A DNA stretch of 37,792 nt from Nocardia yamanashiensis NBRC 100130 (GCF_001613325.1 NZ_BDCD01000055.1:1-37792), one strand, 5' to 3'. Counted from the stretch's first letter, positions 15,336 to 23,040 are shown. Notes: generated by a model from the letters alone, not told the origin. Program-made: numbers and translations.

Positions 15336-16616
15336 TCAGGCGGGCACTTCGGCGTGTGCCCGGGCCACCCGATACCGGATGAACGCTGGGAAAACGAGTG
15401 CCGAGATCACCATGCCGAGCACCACCAGCACGCCGCCGCCCGCAGCCGCTGCTGCGGTACCCACCGCGGCCGCGGCGAAACCGTGGGCAACATCACCGAT
15501 GCGGGGTCCACCCGCCACGACGACGATGAAGACGCCCTGCAGGCGGCCGCGCATCTCGTCGGTGGCCACCGATTGCAGCATGGTGGTGCGCAGGGCGGCC
15601 GAGAACATATCGACCGCGCCGCCGAAGGCCAAGCAGGAGAAGGCGATCCAGAGGGCGACGGTGGTGCTGAGCCCGTGCCCGGCCGCGCCGACGGCCAGGC
15701 CGAAGCCGACCATGCCCAGGCCCCACAGCACGATCAGGATCACCACGGCCAGGCCCTGGCGGCGGATGCGGGAGAGCCAGCCGGAGAAGACGCCGCCGAG
15801 TACCGCGCCCACCGACATGGCGGCGAAGAGCAGGCCGAGGGCGGTGCCGCCGTCGTTGGTGCCGGGGAAGGTGTCGTGCGCGATCTCGGGGAAGAGGGCG
15901 CGGGGCATGCCGAAGACCATGGCGACCACGTCGACGGCGAAGGACGCCAGCAGGATTCGCTGGGTGGCGAGGTAGACGAAGCCGTCGGCGACCTCGCGCA
16001 GCCCGGCGCGGCGGGCGGTGCCGGTGGGCGGGATGGGCGGGAGTTTCCAAGTGGCCCACAGGGTCGCGAGCAGGGCGACGGCATCGAGCAGATAGAGCGT
16101 GGACAGGCCGGTGACCGGAATCAGCATGCCCGCCACCACCGGACCGGCGATGGCGCCGAACTGCATGACCGTCATGGACAGCGAATTGGCCGCGGGCAGT
16201 TGCTCTTCGGGCAGCAGGCGCGGGTAGATGGCGCTGCGGGCGGGCTGGTTCACCGCGAAACAGGCCTGCTGGACGGCGAACAGGCCGAGCACCAGCCAGA
16301 CATTGTTCAGCCCGGCGGCGGCCTGCGCCCAGAAGGCCAGGGCGGTGAGGCCGGTGCCGGCGCTGGTGATGAGCAGGAGTTTGCGGCGGTCCATCACATC
16401 GGCGAGGGCGCCGCCCCAGAGACCGAAGATGATCAGCGGGATCAGGCCGAAGAGTCCGGCCAGGCCGACATAGCCGGAACTGTGCGTGATGTCGTACAGC
16501 TGCTTGGGAACCGCTACGACCGACAGCTGCGCTCCGATGACGGTGACTACGCCGGTGGTCCACAGGCGGCGATAGTCGGGATTCCGGAGCGGGGTTATGT
16601 CGGCGAGCACTTTCAC
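15336..16616 (-). CDS. MFS exporter, MFS_3/EntS-like
   Basis: A 426-residue major facilitator with about 12 hydrophobic segments and the MFS_3 (EntS-type) look: NPDYRRLWTTGVVTVIGAQ at the start, the loop ALADVMDRRKLLLIT between helices 2 and 3, NQPARSAIYPRLLPEEQLPAANSL, and a central region near REVADGFVYLATQR. Family members export small molecules, siderophores or drugs; the substrate here is unknown. The frame is open to 16685, but GTG at 16616 has TAGTCT ending exactly 7 nt upstream, which favours a leaderless start; GTG 16610 is possible. It lies between pdxH and gltA on the same strand. Confidence 0.87.
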   Translation of the reverse strand: MKVLADITPLRNPDYRRLWTTGVVTVIGAQLSVVAVPKQLYDITHSSGYVGLAGLFGLIPLIIFGLWGGALADVMDRRKLLLITSAGTGLTALAFWAQAAAGLNNVWLVLGLFAVQQACFAVNQPARSAIYPRLLPEEQLPAANSLSMTVMQFGAIAGPVVAGMLIPVTGLSTLYLLDAVALLATLWATWKLPPIPPTGTARRAGLREVADGFVYLATQRILLASFAVDVVAMVFGMPRALFPEIAHDTFPGTNDGGTALGLLFAAMSVGAVLGGVFSGWLSRIRRQGLAVVILIVLWGLGMVGFGLAVGAAGHGLSTTVALWIAFSCLAFGGAVDMFSAALRTTMLQSVATDEMRGRLQGVFIVVVAGGPRIGDVAHGFAAAAVGTAAAAAGGGVLVVLGMVISALVFPAFIRYRVARAHAEVPA

Positions 16617-16623
16617 CGGCGTG

Positions 16624-16629
16624 AGACTA
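16624..16629 (-). promoter_or_regulatory. Putative -10 box TAGTCT for the MFS exporter gene
   Basis: Minus-strand TAGTCT is followed by 7 nt and the GTG at 16616. This box decides the start choice, because no Shine-Dalgarno sequence precedes any candidate start. Confidence 0.4.
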
Positions 16630-16760
16630 ACGCCACGAATTACCTGGCGGCAGTCCTTTTCCGGTGATTCATCCCACGACTCCAACCCTTGCGATCAAGG
16701 GGAAGGCGACTTCCGGACGCTCGGCGCCGGCGCCGCCGAACCCCCAGGCAGGAGTCCGGA

Positions 16761-17510
16761 TCAGGGTTGGAGGCGCTCGATTTTCATCGCCGCCACATCG
16801 GTGTTGCCCGGTTCCAGGGTGACCCGGAGGCGATTGTGCATGCGGCTGCGGCGGCCCTGCCAGAACTCCAGCGTCTCCGGCTGGAGCAGGAAACCGCCCC
16901 AGAACGGCGGCACCGGGATCGAGTCCAGATCCGCGAAACGCTCGGTGACCTCGGCCAATTGCTCGTCGAGCTGCTCGCGCGAAGCGATCGGGCGCGATTG
17001 CAGGGAGGCCCAGGCGCCCAATTGCGAACCGCGCGGCCGGGATCGCCAGTAGACCTCGGTGAGCTCGGGCGCGACCCGCCGCACCGGACCGCGCGCGGTG
17101 ACCTGGCGGCCCAGCGCGGGCCAGACGAAGGTGGCCGAGGCGTACGGGGTTTCGGTCAGCGCCCGGCCCTTGGACGATTCGTAATTCGTGTAAAAAGTCA
17201 CACCCTCGGGGGAGAGGCCCTTGCACAGCACGGTGCGGGTGGCGGGGCGCGGGCCGGAATCGGTGATCTCGACCGTCGCCAGCACCATGGCGTTGGGGTC
17301 GGTGAGCCCGGCGCTGGTGGCGTGTTCGATCCAATTGCGCAGCAAGGGTTCCCAGCCGTCGGCCAGCCAGCTCTCGTCAAGGTCGGTTTCCAGGCCCGGA
17401 TGGTTGTCGCCCTGGTCCACCCCGTACTCCACCCGCAGGGACGCGATATCGAGGTCGCCGGTGACATTGCGCGCCTCCGGCGCAGTGGCGAATTTCTCCT
17501 GGTCAACCAT
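16761..17510 (-). CDS. pdxH: Pyridoxamine 5'-phosphate oxidase
   Basis: A 249-residue FMN-dependent oxidase making pyridoxal 5'-phosphate from pyridoxamine or pyridoxine phosphate. Motifs in order are ASLRVEYG (family N-terminus, residues 24-31), TRTVLCKGLSPEGVTFYTNYESSKG (FMN-binding beta strands), VYWRSRPRGSQLGAWAS, and the C-terminal signature LEFWQGRRSRMHNR followed by the closing RL strand. The frame extends to 17597, but ATG 17510 fits the family and has TAACGT ending 7 nt upstream, suggesting a leaderless transcript. It is divergent from citA across 100 bp. Its cofactor product serves SerC, encoded about 4 kb away. Confidence 0.93.
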   Translation of the reverse strand: MVDQEKFATAPEARNVTGDLDIASLRVEYGVDQGDNHPGLETDLDESWLADGWEPLLRNWIEHATSAGLTDPNAMVLATVEITDSGPRPATRTVLCKGLSPEGVTFYTNYESSKGRALTETPYASATFVWPALGRQVTARGPVRRVAPELTEVYWRSRPRGSQLGAWASLQSRPIASREQLDEQLAEVTERFADLDSIPVPPFWGGFLLQPETLEFWQGRRSRMHNRLRVTLEPGNTDVAAMKIERLQP

Positions 17511-17517
17511 GGACCAG

Positions 17518-17523
17518 ACGTTA
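17518..17523 (-). promoter_or_regulatory. Putative -10 box TAACGT for pdxH
   Basis: Minus-strand TAACGT is followed by 7 nt and the ATG at 17510; no Shine-Dalgarno sequence is seen. Confidence 0.45.
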
Positions 17524-17610
17524 CTCCGCGGTAATGCTCGCGTTAAGGTCAAGGAGATCGGCGTGGCTGCCCAAGGATCGGACAGCCCGATTTGCAAGGA
17601 GAGTCACAAC

Positions 17611-18753
17611 ATGACTGCCAGCGCTGCGGTTCCCAGCTCAGTCGTCCCAGCCGACTTCGTCAGCGGTCTAGAAGGCGTCGTCGCTTTCACCACCGATATC
17701 GCCGAACCGGACAAGGACGGTGGCGCGCTGCGGTACCGCGGCGTCGACATCGAGGATCTGGTCGGCAACCGCGTCACCTTCGGCGATGTGTGGGCCCTGC
17801 TGGTGGACGGTGAGTTCGGCCGCGGCCTGCCGCCCGCCGAGCCGTTCCCGCTGCCCATCCACACCGGCGACGTCCGCGTCGACGTGCAGGCCGGGCTCGC
17901 CATGCTCGCCCCGATTTGGGGTTACCAGCCGCTGCTGGACATCGACGACGACACCGCCCGCGAGAACCTGGCGCGCGCTTCGGTGATGGCGCTGTCCTAT
18001 GTCGCGCAGTCCGCGCGCGGCATCTACCAGCCCGCCGTGCCGCAGCAGAAGATCGACGAGTCGGCCACCATTACCGAGCGGTTCATGACCCGCTGGAAGG
18101 GCGACCCGGATCCGCGCCACACCGAGGCCATCGACGCCTACTGGGTATCCGCGGCCGAGCACGGCATGAACGCCTCCACCTTCACCGCCCGCGTCATCGC
18201 CTCCACCGGCGCGGATGTGGCGGCTTCGCTGTCCGGCGCGATCGGCGCCATGTCGGGTCCGCTGCACGGCGGCGCGCCCGCCCGCGTGCTCCCGATGATC
18301 GAGGCCGTCGAGCAGACCGGCGATGCCCGGGCGCTGGTCAAGGGCATCCTCGACCGCAAAGAGAAGCTGATGGGCTTCGGGCACCGCGTCTACCGCGCCC
18401 AGGACCCGCGCGCCAAGGTGCTGCGCGAGACCGCCAAGCGCCTCGACGCCCCGCGCTACGAAGTCGCCGCCGCCCTGGAGCAGGCCGCCCTGGCCGAACT
18501 CCGCGAGCGCCGCCCCGACCGCGCCATCGAAACGAACGTCGAGTTCTGGGCCGCCGTCATCCTCGACTTCGCCGAGGTCCCCGCGCACATGATGCCCGCC
18601 ATGTTCACCTGTGGCCGCACCGCCGGCTGGTGCGCCCACATCCTCGAGCAGAAGAAACTCGGCAAGCTGGTCCGCCCCGCCGCCATCTACACCGGCCCGG
18701 CCCCCCGCTCGCCCGAAACCGTCACCGGCTGGGAAACGGTCGTGCGCAAGTAA
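17611..18753 (+). CDS. citA: Second citrate synthase, CitA type
   Basis: A 380-residue citrate synthase very similar to M. tuberculosis CitA (Rv0889c), recognisable from FVSGLEGVVAFTTDIAEPDK, GALRYRGVDIEDLV and the long identical-looking core. Catalytic regions are AAEHGMNASTFTARV, MSGPLHGGAPARV, LMGFGHRVYRAQDPRA and NVEFWAAVILDFAEVP. It lacks the N-terminal beta domain of GltA, so it is the shorter form. Two start signals exist in the same frame: ATG 17611 with AAGGAG at 17596-17601, and GTG 17563 with AAGGAG at 17551-17556, which would add 16 residues. The ATG agrees better with the family. A strong terminator follows. The division of labour with gltA is not evident from sequence. Confidence 0.93.
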   Translation: MTASAAVPSSVVPADFVSGLEGVVAFTTDIAEPDKDGGALRYRGVDIEDLVGNRVTFGDVWALLVDGEFGRGLPPAEPFPLPIHTGDVRVDVQAGLAMLAPIWGYQPLLDIDDDTARENLARASVMALSYVAQSARGIYQPAVPQQKIDESATITERFMTRWKGDPDPRHTEAIDAYWVSAAEHGMNASTFTARVIASTGADVAASLSGAIGAMSGPLHGGAPARVLPMIEAVEQTGDARALVKGILDRKEKLMGFGHRVYRAQDPRAKVLRETAKRLDAPRYEVAAALEQAALAELRERRPDRAIETNVEFWAAVILDFAEVPAHMMPAMFTCGRTAGWCAHILEQKKLGKLVRPAAIYTGPAPRSPETVTGWETVVRK

Positions 18754-18769
18754 TTCCACGAAACAGAAG

Positions 18770-18802
18770 AGCGGCTCGCAGCATTGCGCTGCGAGCCGCT
18801 TT
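18770..18802 (+). terminator. Intrinsic terminator of citA
   Basis: AGCGGCTCGCAGC (18770-18782), loop ATTGC and the exact complement (18788-18800) form a 13-bp stem followed by TTTCGT, 16 bp after the citA stop. Confidence 0.85.
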
Positions 18803-18808
18803 CGTATC

Positions 18809-18840
18809 TGGCGGCCCACTCCCCGCGAGGAGAGCCGCCA
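18809..18840 (-). terminator. Hairpin downstream of the first RDD gene
   Basis: TGGCGGC at 18809-18815 pairs with GCCGCCA at 18834-18840, with an inner CTCC/GGAG stem. It lies 4 bp past the RDD stop at 18845. There is no U-tract, so the call is positional. Confidence 0.4.
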
Positions 18841-18844
18841 AAGA

Positions 18845-19651
18845 TCAAGCCTTGACGACCACGCTGCCGATGACCATGTCGGAGAAGGTGCGCTTCTTGT
18901 CATCCCACAGCGGCGCGAAATAGCCGATGTAGCAAGGCAGGCCGTCCAGGATGTGGGCGAGCTGGCGCACGAACGCCATACCGAAGCCCAGCGGCTGTCC
19001 GGTGGCCTCCTTGATGGTCCGGATGCCGACGATGCGCTTGCCGACCGTCTGCCCGGTGGTGCCTTCCTTGTAGATGTTGAACAGCGTGCCGCCGAGGATG
19101 GCCAGGTAGCCGATCAGCATGAGCGCGATGCCGACGCCGGAGGGTCCGCCGCCGGTGCAGCTGTAGTCGTAGCTGCTGCTGTAGGACGACGGCTTCGGGC
19201 AGCTGACCTCTTCGGTGAAGGCCGCGCCCGCGATGGCGACCAGCAGATAGCCGGGGAGCATGAAGATCAGGCCGTCCAGCAACCGCGCGCCGACCCGCAG
19301 GCCCCAGTGCGCGTACTCGCCGAGCTGCGGCACCCCGCCGTAGGGCGAGTAACCGTATTGCGGCGCACCGTAAGCCGGCTGCGCACCGTAGGGCTGCTGA
19401 GCGTCGTAACCGGGCTGGGGCGCGCCGTATCCCGGCTGTGCACCGTAGGGCTGCTGGGCGTCGTATCCCGGCTGCGGGGCGCCGTAACCGGGCTGCGGCG
19501 CACCATATCCCGGCTGGGGCGCACCGTAGGCGGGCTGCTGGGCGTCGTAAGCCGGTTGCGGCGCACCGTATCCGGGCTGGGGCGCGCCGTAGGCGGGCTG
19601 ACCGCCGTAGCCGGGCTGCTGGGGCGGGTACGGATTGTTCGGGTAAGTCAT
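18845..19651 (-). CDS. RDD family membrane protein with Tyr/Pro/Gln repeat tail
   Basis: A 268-residue protein. Residues 1-105 are low complexity, built of units like GYGAPQP and YDAQQPYGAQP. Then follow EYAHWGLRVGARLLDGLIF, carrying the R and D of the RDD family in its first transmembrane helix, a second segment GYLLVAIAGAAF, a Ser/Tyr loop, a third segment VGIALMLIGYLAILGGTLF and the family hallmark EGTTGQTVGKRIVGI. RDD proteins are integral membrane proteins of mostly unknown function. The frame is open to 20551, but ATG 19651 begins MTYPNNPYPP, the usual start of this tail type; AAGGAA lies upstream. The last 76 residues are about 60% identical by eye to the second RDD protein of this window. 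Confidence 0.85.
   Translation of the reverse strand: MTYPNNPYPPQQPGYGGQPAYGAPQPGYGAPQPAYDAQQPAYGAPQPGYGAPQPGYGAPQPGYDAQQPYGAQPGYGAPQPGYDAQQPYGAQPAYGAPQYGYSPYGGVPQLGEYAHWGLRVGARLLDGLIFMLPGYLLVAIAGAAFTEEVSCPKPSSYSSSYDYSCTGGGPSGVGIALMLIGYLAILGGTLFNIYKEGTTGQTVGKRIVGIRTIKEATGQPLGFGMAFVRQLAHILDGLPCYIGYFAPLWDDKKRTFSDMVIGSVVVKA
19345..19630 (-). repeat. Tandem repeats encoding the GYGAPQP tail
   Basis: About a dozen imperfect 18- to 24-bp units encode GYGAPQP, AYGAPQP and YDAQQP blocks of the first RDD protein. The repeats are in frame and limited to the cytoplasmic tail. Confidence 0.75.
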
Positions 19652-19857
19652 ATGTTTCTTGTTTCCTTGGAGCGAATTCGAGGCAGCCGGCGAGCCGGCG
19701 GGGTCCACGTGCGACGAAGCGAACGCGTGAGCGGCTCCGCCGTCATTGCGGCCGGGCCAGGCTACAGTCTGGTGTATTCGGGCAGATCGGTCGCGCCGAA
19801 TATTCCGGGGTCCCGGCACAATCGGTGCGGCGGCGAAAATTACACGGGAGGTCCGAC

Positions 19858-20037
19858 ATGGCGCTGGAGATGAGAAACCGCTGTGAACGCTGCGAGGTTG
19901 CCGAACTCCCCGCCGACGGCCCGGCCCGCATCTGCTCCTACGAATGCTCCTTCTGTGTGCCCTGCGCGGAAACAATGAATGACGTCTGCCCCAACTGCGG
20001 TGGCGAGCTGGTTGCCAGGCCGCGACGTTTGAAATAA
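19858..20037 (+). CDS. DUF1272 zinc-ribbon-like small protein
   Basis: A 59-residue protein matching DUF1272: MALEMRNRCERCE, then ARICSYECSFCVPCAE and VCPNCGGELV. Eight cysteines occur as CxxC, CxxxCxxC and CxxC, most likely binding two zinc ions. GGGAGG at 19846-19851, 6 nt before the ATG, supports the start. It lies 50 bp before the deacetylase-like gene on the same strand. The role of the family is unknown; a zinc-ribbon nucleic-acid or protein binder is a guess. Confidence 0.87.
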   Translation: MALEMRNRCERCEVAELPADGPARICSYECSFCVPCAETMNDVCPNCGGELVARPRRLK

Positions 20038-20075
20038 TCCTGAATCTGGCTCTGGCCACGGCGTTTGTCCTGCAA

Positions 20076-20081
20076 TAACCT
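20076..20081 (+). promoter_or_regulatory. Putative -10 box TAACCT for the deacetylase-like gene
   Basis: TAACCT lies 6 nt before the GTG at 20088 with no Shine-Dalgarno sequence, suggesting a leaderless start independent of the DUF1272 gene. Confidence 0.45.
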
Positions 20082-20087
20082 GCTCCG

Positions 20088-20960
20088 GTGTTTGACGCAG
20101 GACTGTCCCGCCGCCGCTTGCTGGCCGCGGGTGCGGCGTTCGCCGCGGGATTCGTCACCGCCGGATGCGGTGTGGCCAACGGCAATTCGTCCGAGAAGGT
20201 GCTCGAACCGCCTTTGAGCCGGACCGATCTGAATGTGACGCCGGTGCGCGCGCCCATGGCCGCGGCCCTCGATCCCAGCGCCATCGCGGCCAAGTACGCG
20301 AACCGGAAGCCGCAATCCTGGGGCACCGATATCTCCGGCGTGGTCAGCAATTTCAATGCCGCGGGCAAACAGTTCCACGTCACCTTCGACGCCTGCGGCG
20401 GTCCCGGCAACAACGATATCGACGAGAATCTGCTGAGTCTGCTGATCGCCCAGCAGATTCCGGCCACCCTGTTCCTGAACAAGCGCTGGATCGACGCCAA
20501 TCCGGCCCGCGCCGGCCAGCTGGCCGCCAACCCGCTGTTCGAGCTGGCCAATCACGGCACCGCGCACCGGCCGCTGGCGGTGAACGGCCGGCCCGCCTAC
20601 GAGATCAAGGGCACCGGCTCCGCACAGGAAGCCGTGGACGAGGTGTGGGGCAATCACGAACGACTGGTCGCCCTCACCGGTCGTGGGCCGCGCTTCTTCC
20701 GGCCGGGCACCGCGCATTACGACGATCTGGCCGTGGCGATCGTCGGCGAACTGGGCGAGACTCCGCTCGGCTACACCATCAATGCCGATTTCGGCGCCAC
20801 CGCCACCGCCGCCCAGGTGCAGGCGAATATGAGCAATGCCAAGCCCGGCGGCATTTCACTGGCCCATATGCACCGCCCGAATTCCGGCACCGGCCCGGGC
20901 ATGTACGCCGCGCTGCCCGCGCTCAAAGCAAACGGCTTCCAATTCGTCCGGCTGCCCTGA
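20088..20960 (+). CDS. Polysaccharide deacetylase-like lipoprotein
   Basis: A 290-residue exported protein of the NodB/polysaccharide deacetylase superfamily. The N-terminus has a Tat-like S-R-R-R-L-L and a lipobox TAGC with Cys27. Motif 1 reads HVTFDACGG: the catalytic-base Asp101 is kept, but the second Asp, normally a metal ligand in TFDDG, is Ala102. Motif 2 is NHGTAH with His156 and His160 spaced as in HxxxH, and motif 3 is FFRPGTAHYD. The family removes N- or O-acetyl groups from chitin, peptidoglycan or other glycans. The altered motif 1 leaves metal use and activity open; the C-terminal part (GGISLAHMHRPNSGTGPGM) holds the usual late histidine. Confidence 0.82.
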   Translation: MFDAGLSRRRLLAAGAAFAAGFVTAGCGVANGNSSEKVLEPPLSRTDLNVTPVRAPMAAALDPSAIAAKYANRKPQSWGTDISGVVSNFNAAGKQFHVTFDACGGPGNNDIDENLLSLLIAQQIPATLFLNKRWIDANPARAGQLAANPLFELANHGTAHRPLAVNGRPAYEIKGTGSAQEAVDEVWGNHERLVALTGRGPRFFRPGTAHYDDLAVAIVGELGETPLGYTINADFGATATAAQVQANMSNAKPGGISLAHMHRPNSGTGPGMYAALPALKANGFQFVRLP

Positions 20961-20971
20961 CCTTTCGAGCC

Positions 20972-21697
20972 CTACTGTTCGCGGGAAGCTGCCCAGTCGA
21001 TCGCCACCGATTCGCCGCGATCGACGGTGAAGAAGGCGGCTGCCAAACGGCAGCCCAGATCCACCAGCTCCAGCGCGGCCAGCGGCACCGGCTGGACGAC
21101 CCGCACCCGCCACGGCGCCGGCTCGTCCCAGGCGTGCAATTCCAGGTCCAGCCGCAGCACCGGATTGTCGCGCCCGCGGTAGTCGGCGGCCACCGGGGTG
21201 GCGGCCAGCACGGTGGCCTGGGCGCGCCGCCCGTGCGCCAGGATCCTGGCGATATTGGTCCGGGTGGCCTCCTCGGGCGCGGGCAGATACAGCGCCACCC
21301 GCTCCCGATCGCCCGGATCCACCCGGCAGGCGATGATGTCGCCGGGCTGCATCCATTCCAGATCGGCATTGCTCACCCGCTGCCGCACCCGGATCTCGTA
21401 CGGATGCTGATCCTCCACCCGGATCCGCACCCAGAACTCGTGCCCGCCATCGGACCGCTGGGCCTGATCCAGCACCGTCGCGATGCCCTCGACGCCGTGC
21501 ACCAGCAATTCGCGCCGGGCCGCCGGTTCCAGCACCGGCCCGTGCCGATGCAGTCCCCGGGAACCGAATTGCGAGGACAGCCGGGTGAACAGGCCGGGGC
21601 GGGGCGCGGCCGGCAGCCCTTGCGCGCGCCCGGGATTCGCGGGGGCGGGCGGCTGGTCGGCGTCAGGGTCCGAGCGGTCGGGCGCGGCCTTGTTCAT
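20972..21697 (-). CDS. Unrecognised protein with two similar domains
   Basis: A 241-residue protein that I do not recognise. The N-terminal 40 residues are Pro/Asp-rich. Two copies of a beta-rich unit follow: GVEGIATVLDQAQ to VDPGDRERVALYLP (about 68-142) and GRRAQATVLAATPVAAD to VDRGESVAIDW (about 155-237). Each opens with a strand ending in ATVL and closes with D-R/G-E-x-V-A. There is no signal peptide or membrane segment, so it is probably cytoplasmic. The open frame reaches 23056, but ATG 21697 is chosen: ACGGTA on the plus strand reads as TACCGT, 8 nt upstream on the minus strand, and serC occupies the region beyond. It is divergent from serC and convergent with the deacetylase-like gene. 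Confidence 0.7.
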   Translation of the reverse strand: MNKAAPDRSDPDADQPPAPANPGRAQGLPAAPRPGLFTRLSSQFGSRGLHRHGPVLEPAARRELLVHGVEGIATVLDQAQRSDGGHEFWVRIRVEDQHPYEIRVRQRVSNADLEWMQPGDIIACRVDPGDRERVALYLPAPEEATRTNIARILAHGRRAQATVLAATPVAADYRGRDNPVLRLDLELHAWDEPAPWRVRVVQPVPLAALELVDLGCRLAAAFFTVDRGESVAIDWAASREQ

Positions 21698-21705
21698 GCT
21701 GCTGC

Positions 21706-21711
21706 ACGGTA
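21706..21711 (-). promoter_or_regulatory. Putative -10 box TACCGT for the unrecognised two-domain gene
   Basis: Minus-strand TACCGT is followed by 8 nt and the ATG at 21697, with no Shine-Dalgarno sequence. Confidence 0.35.
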
Positions 21712-21816
21712 GTGGGTCTGTGTCGTGTGCCACAGCGATACCCGGTGTTTGCCGAATCCGGGGTCCGATGGTGTTGCAGGGCCTACCCACTCGCAGCTGA
21801 GACCTCCGCCACGCAC

Positions 21817-21822
21817 TACCCT
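21817..21822 (+). promoter_or_regulatory. Putative -10 box TACCCT for serC
   Basis: TACCCT is followed by 7 nt and the serC ATG at 21830. No Shine-Dalgarno sequence is present, which suggests a leaderless transcript. Confidence 0.5.
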
Positions 21823-21829
21823 TGTCGCC

Positions 21830-22954
21830 ATGACCTCTGCGTTCCCGACCATCCCCGACGATCTCAAGCCCGCCGATGGACGGTTCGGCTGCGGCCCCTC
21901 CAAGGTCCGCCCCGAGCAGCTGCAGTCCCTGGTGGATACCGGCGCTTCGGTGTTCGGCACCTCCCACCGGCAGAAGCCGGTCAAGGATGTGGTGGCCCGG
22001 GTGCGCTCCGGTCTGCGCGAATTGTTCTCCCTGCCCGACGGTTACGAGGTCGTGCTGGGCAACGGCGGCACCACCGCGTTCTGGGACGCGGCCGCGTTCG
22101 GCCTGATCCGCGAGAAGTCGCTGCACCTGAGCAATGGCGAGTTCTCCTCGAAGTTCGCCTCGGTGGCCAAGGGCAACCCGTTCATCGGTGACCCGATCGT
22201 GGTCAAGTCGGAGCCGGGCGACGCCCCCGAGCCGACCTCGGATCCGTCGGTCGACCTCATCGGCTGGGCGCACAACGAGACCTCCACCGGTGTGGCCATT
22301 CCGGTTTCGCGCCCGGCCGGTTCGGAGCACGCGCTGATCGCCATCGACGCCACCTCGGGCGCGGGCGGTCTGCCGGTCAACGTCGCCGACTCGGACGTGT
22401 ACTACTTCGCGCCGCAGAAGTGCTTCGCGGCCGACGGCGGCCTGTGGATCGCGTTGATGAGCCCGAAGGCCCTGGAGCGCGTGGAGGAAATCAAGAACTC
22501 CGGTCGCTGGGTGCCGGAATTCCTGTCGCTGCCGATCGCCATCGACAACTCCACCAAGGACCAGACCTACAACACGCCCGCGCTCGCCACGCTGTTGCTG
22601 TTCGCGAATCAGATCGAATGGCTCAATGGGAACGGCGGTCTCGATTGGGCCGTGAAGCGCACCGCGGATTCCTCCTCGCGCCTGTACTCGTGGGCCGAGA
22701 CCAGCGAGTTCGCCACCCCGTTCGTACAGAACCCGGCGCTGCGCTCGCAGGTCGTCGGCACCATCGACTTCGCGGACACCGTGGACGCGGCGCAGGTGGC
22801 GAAGGTGCTGCGCGCCAACGGAATCGTGGACACCGAGCCCTACCGTAAGCTGGGTCGTAACCAGCTGCGCGTGGGCATGTTCCCGGCCATCGATCCCGAG
22901 GACGTGTCGCAGCTGACCCGCTGCATCGATTGGGTCGTCGAAAAGATCGGCTGA
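21830..22954 (+). CDS. serC: Phosphoserine aminotransferase
   Basis: A 374-residue PLP enzyme that converts 3-phosphohydroxypyruvate and glutamate to phosphoserine in serine biosynthesis. It matches the actinobacterial type (Rv0884c, 376 residues from memory). Visible motifs are RFGCGPSKVRPEQL, GTSHRQKPVKDVV, LGNGGTTAFWDAAAFGL, the cofactor region IAIDATSGAGGLPV and DVYYFAPQKCFAADGGLW, where the Lys of QKCF forms the Schiff base. The C-terminus (LGRNQLRVGMFPAIDPEDV) is complete. The frame opens upstream at 21725, but ATG 21830 fits both the family and the -10 box. It is followed by sepH in the same direction, as the homologues are arranged in M. tuberculosis. Confidence 0.95.
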   Translation: MTSAFPTIPDDLKPADGRFGCGPSKVRPEQLQSLVDTGASVFGTSHRQKPVKDVVARVRSGLRELFSLPDGYEVVLGNGGTTAFWDAAAFGLIREKSLHLSNGEFSSKFASVAKGNPFIGDPIVVKSEPGDAPEPTSDPSVDLIGWAHNETSTGVAIPVSRPAGSEHALIAIDATSGAGGLPVNVADSDVYYFAPQKCFAADGGLWIALMSPKALERVEEIKNSGRWVPEFLSLPIAIDNSTKDQTYNTPALATLLLFANQIEWLNGNGGLDWAVKRTADSSSRLYSWAETSEFATPFVQNPALRSQVVGTIDFADTVDAAQVAKVLRANGIVDTEPYRKLGRNQLRVGMFPAIDPEDVSQLTRCIDWVVEKIG

Positions 22955-22965
22955 CACCGGAAAAT

Positions 22966-23040
22966 GCCCTGACACACAGGGCCAAATGAGACACAGTATG
23001 CGGCGCGGGAGTCTGGCGACAGATTTCCGCGCCGCGTGTC
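22966..23040. promoter_or_regulatory. Nested inverted repeats between serC and sepH
   Basis: A small hairpin GCCCTG-ACACA-CAGGGC (22966-22982) follows serC. A larger structure then pairs GCGGCGCGG (23000-23008) with CCGCGCCGC (23027-23035), extended outward by GACAC (22990-22994) and GTGTC (23036-23040). It may terminate serC transcripts or regulate sepH, which starts 80 bp later. Confidence 0.45.

Noticed and set aside
15228..16667. 479-codon open frame on the plus strand
   Set aside because: Its Gly/Gln/His/Asp-rich composition mirrors the hydrophobic MFS gene on the opposite strand.
16686..16701. CCCTTGCGATCAAGGG inverted repeat near the MFS and pdxH genes
   Set aside because: The stem is only 6 bp, has no T-tract, and its location before the MFS start gives no clear role.
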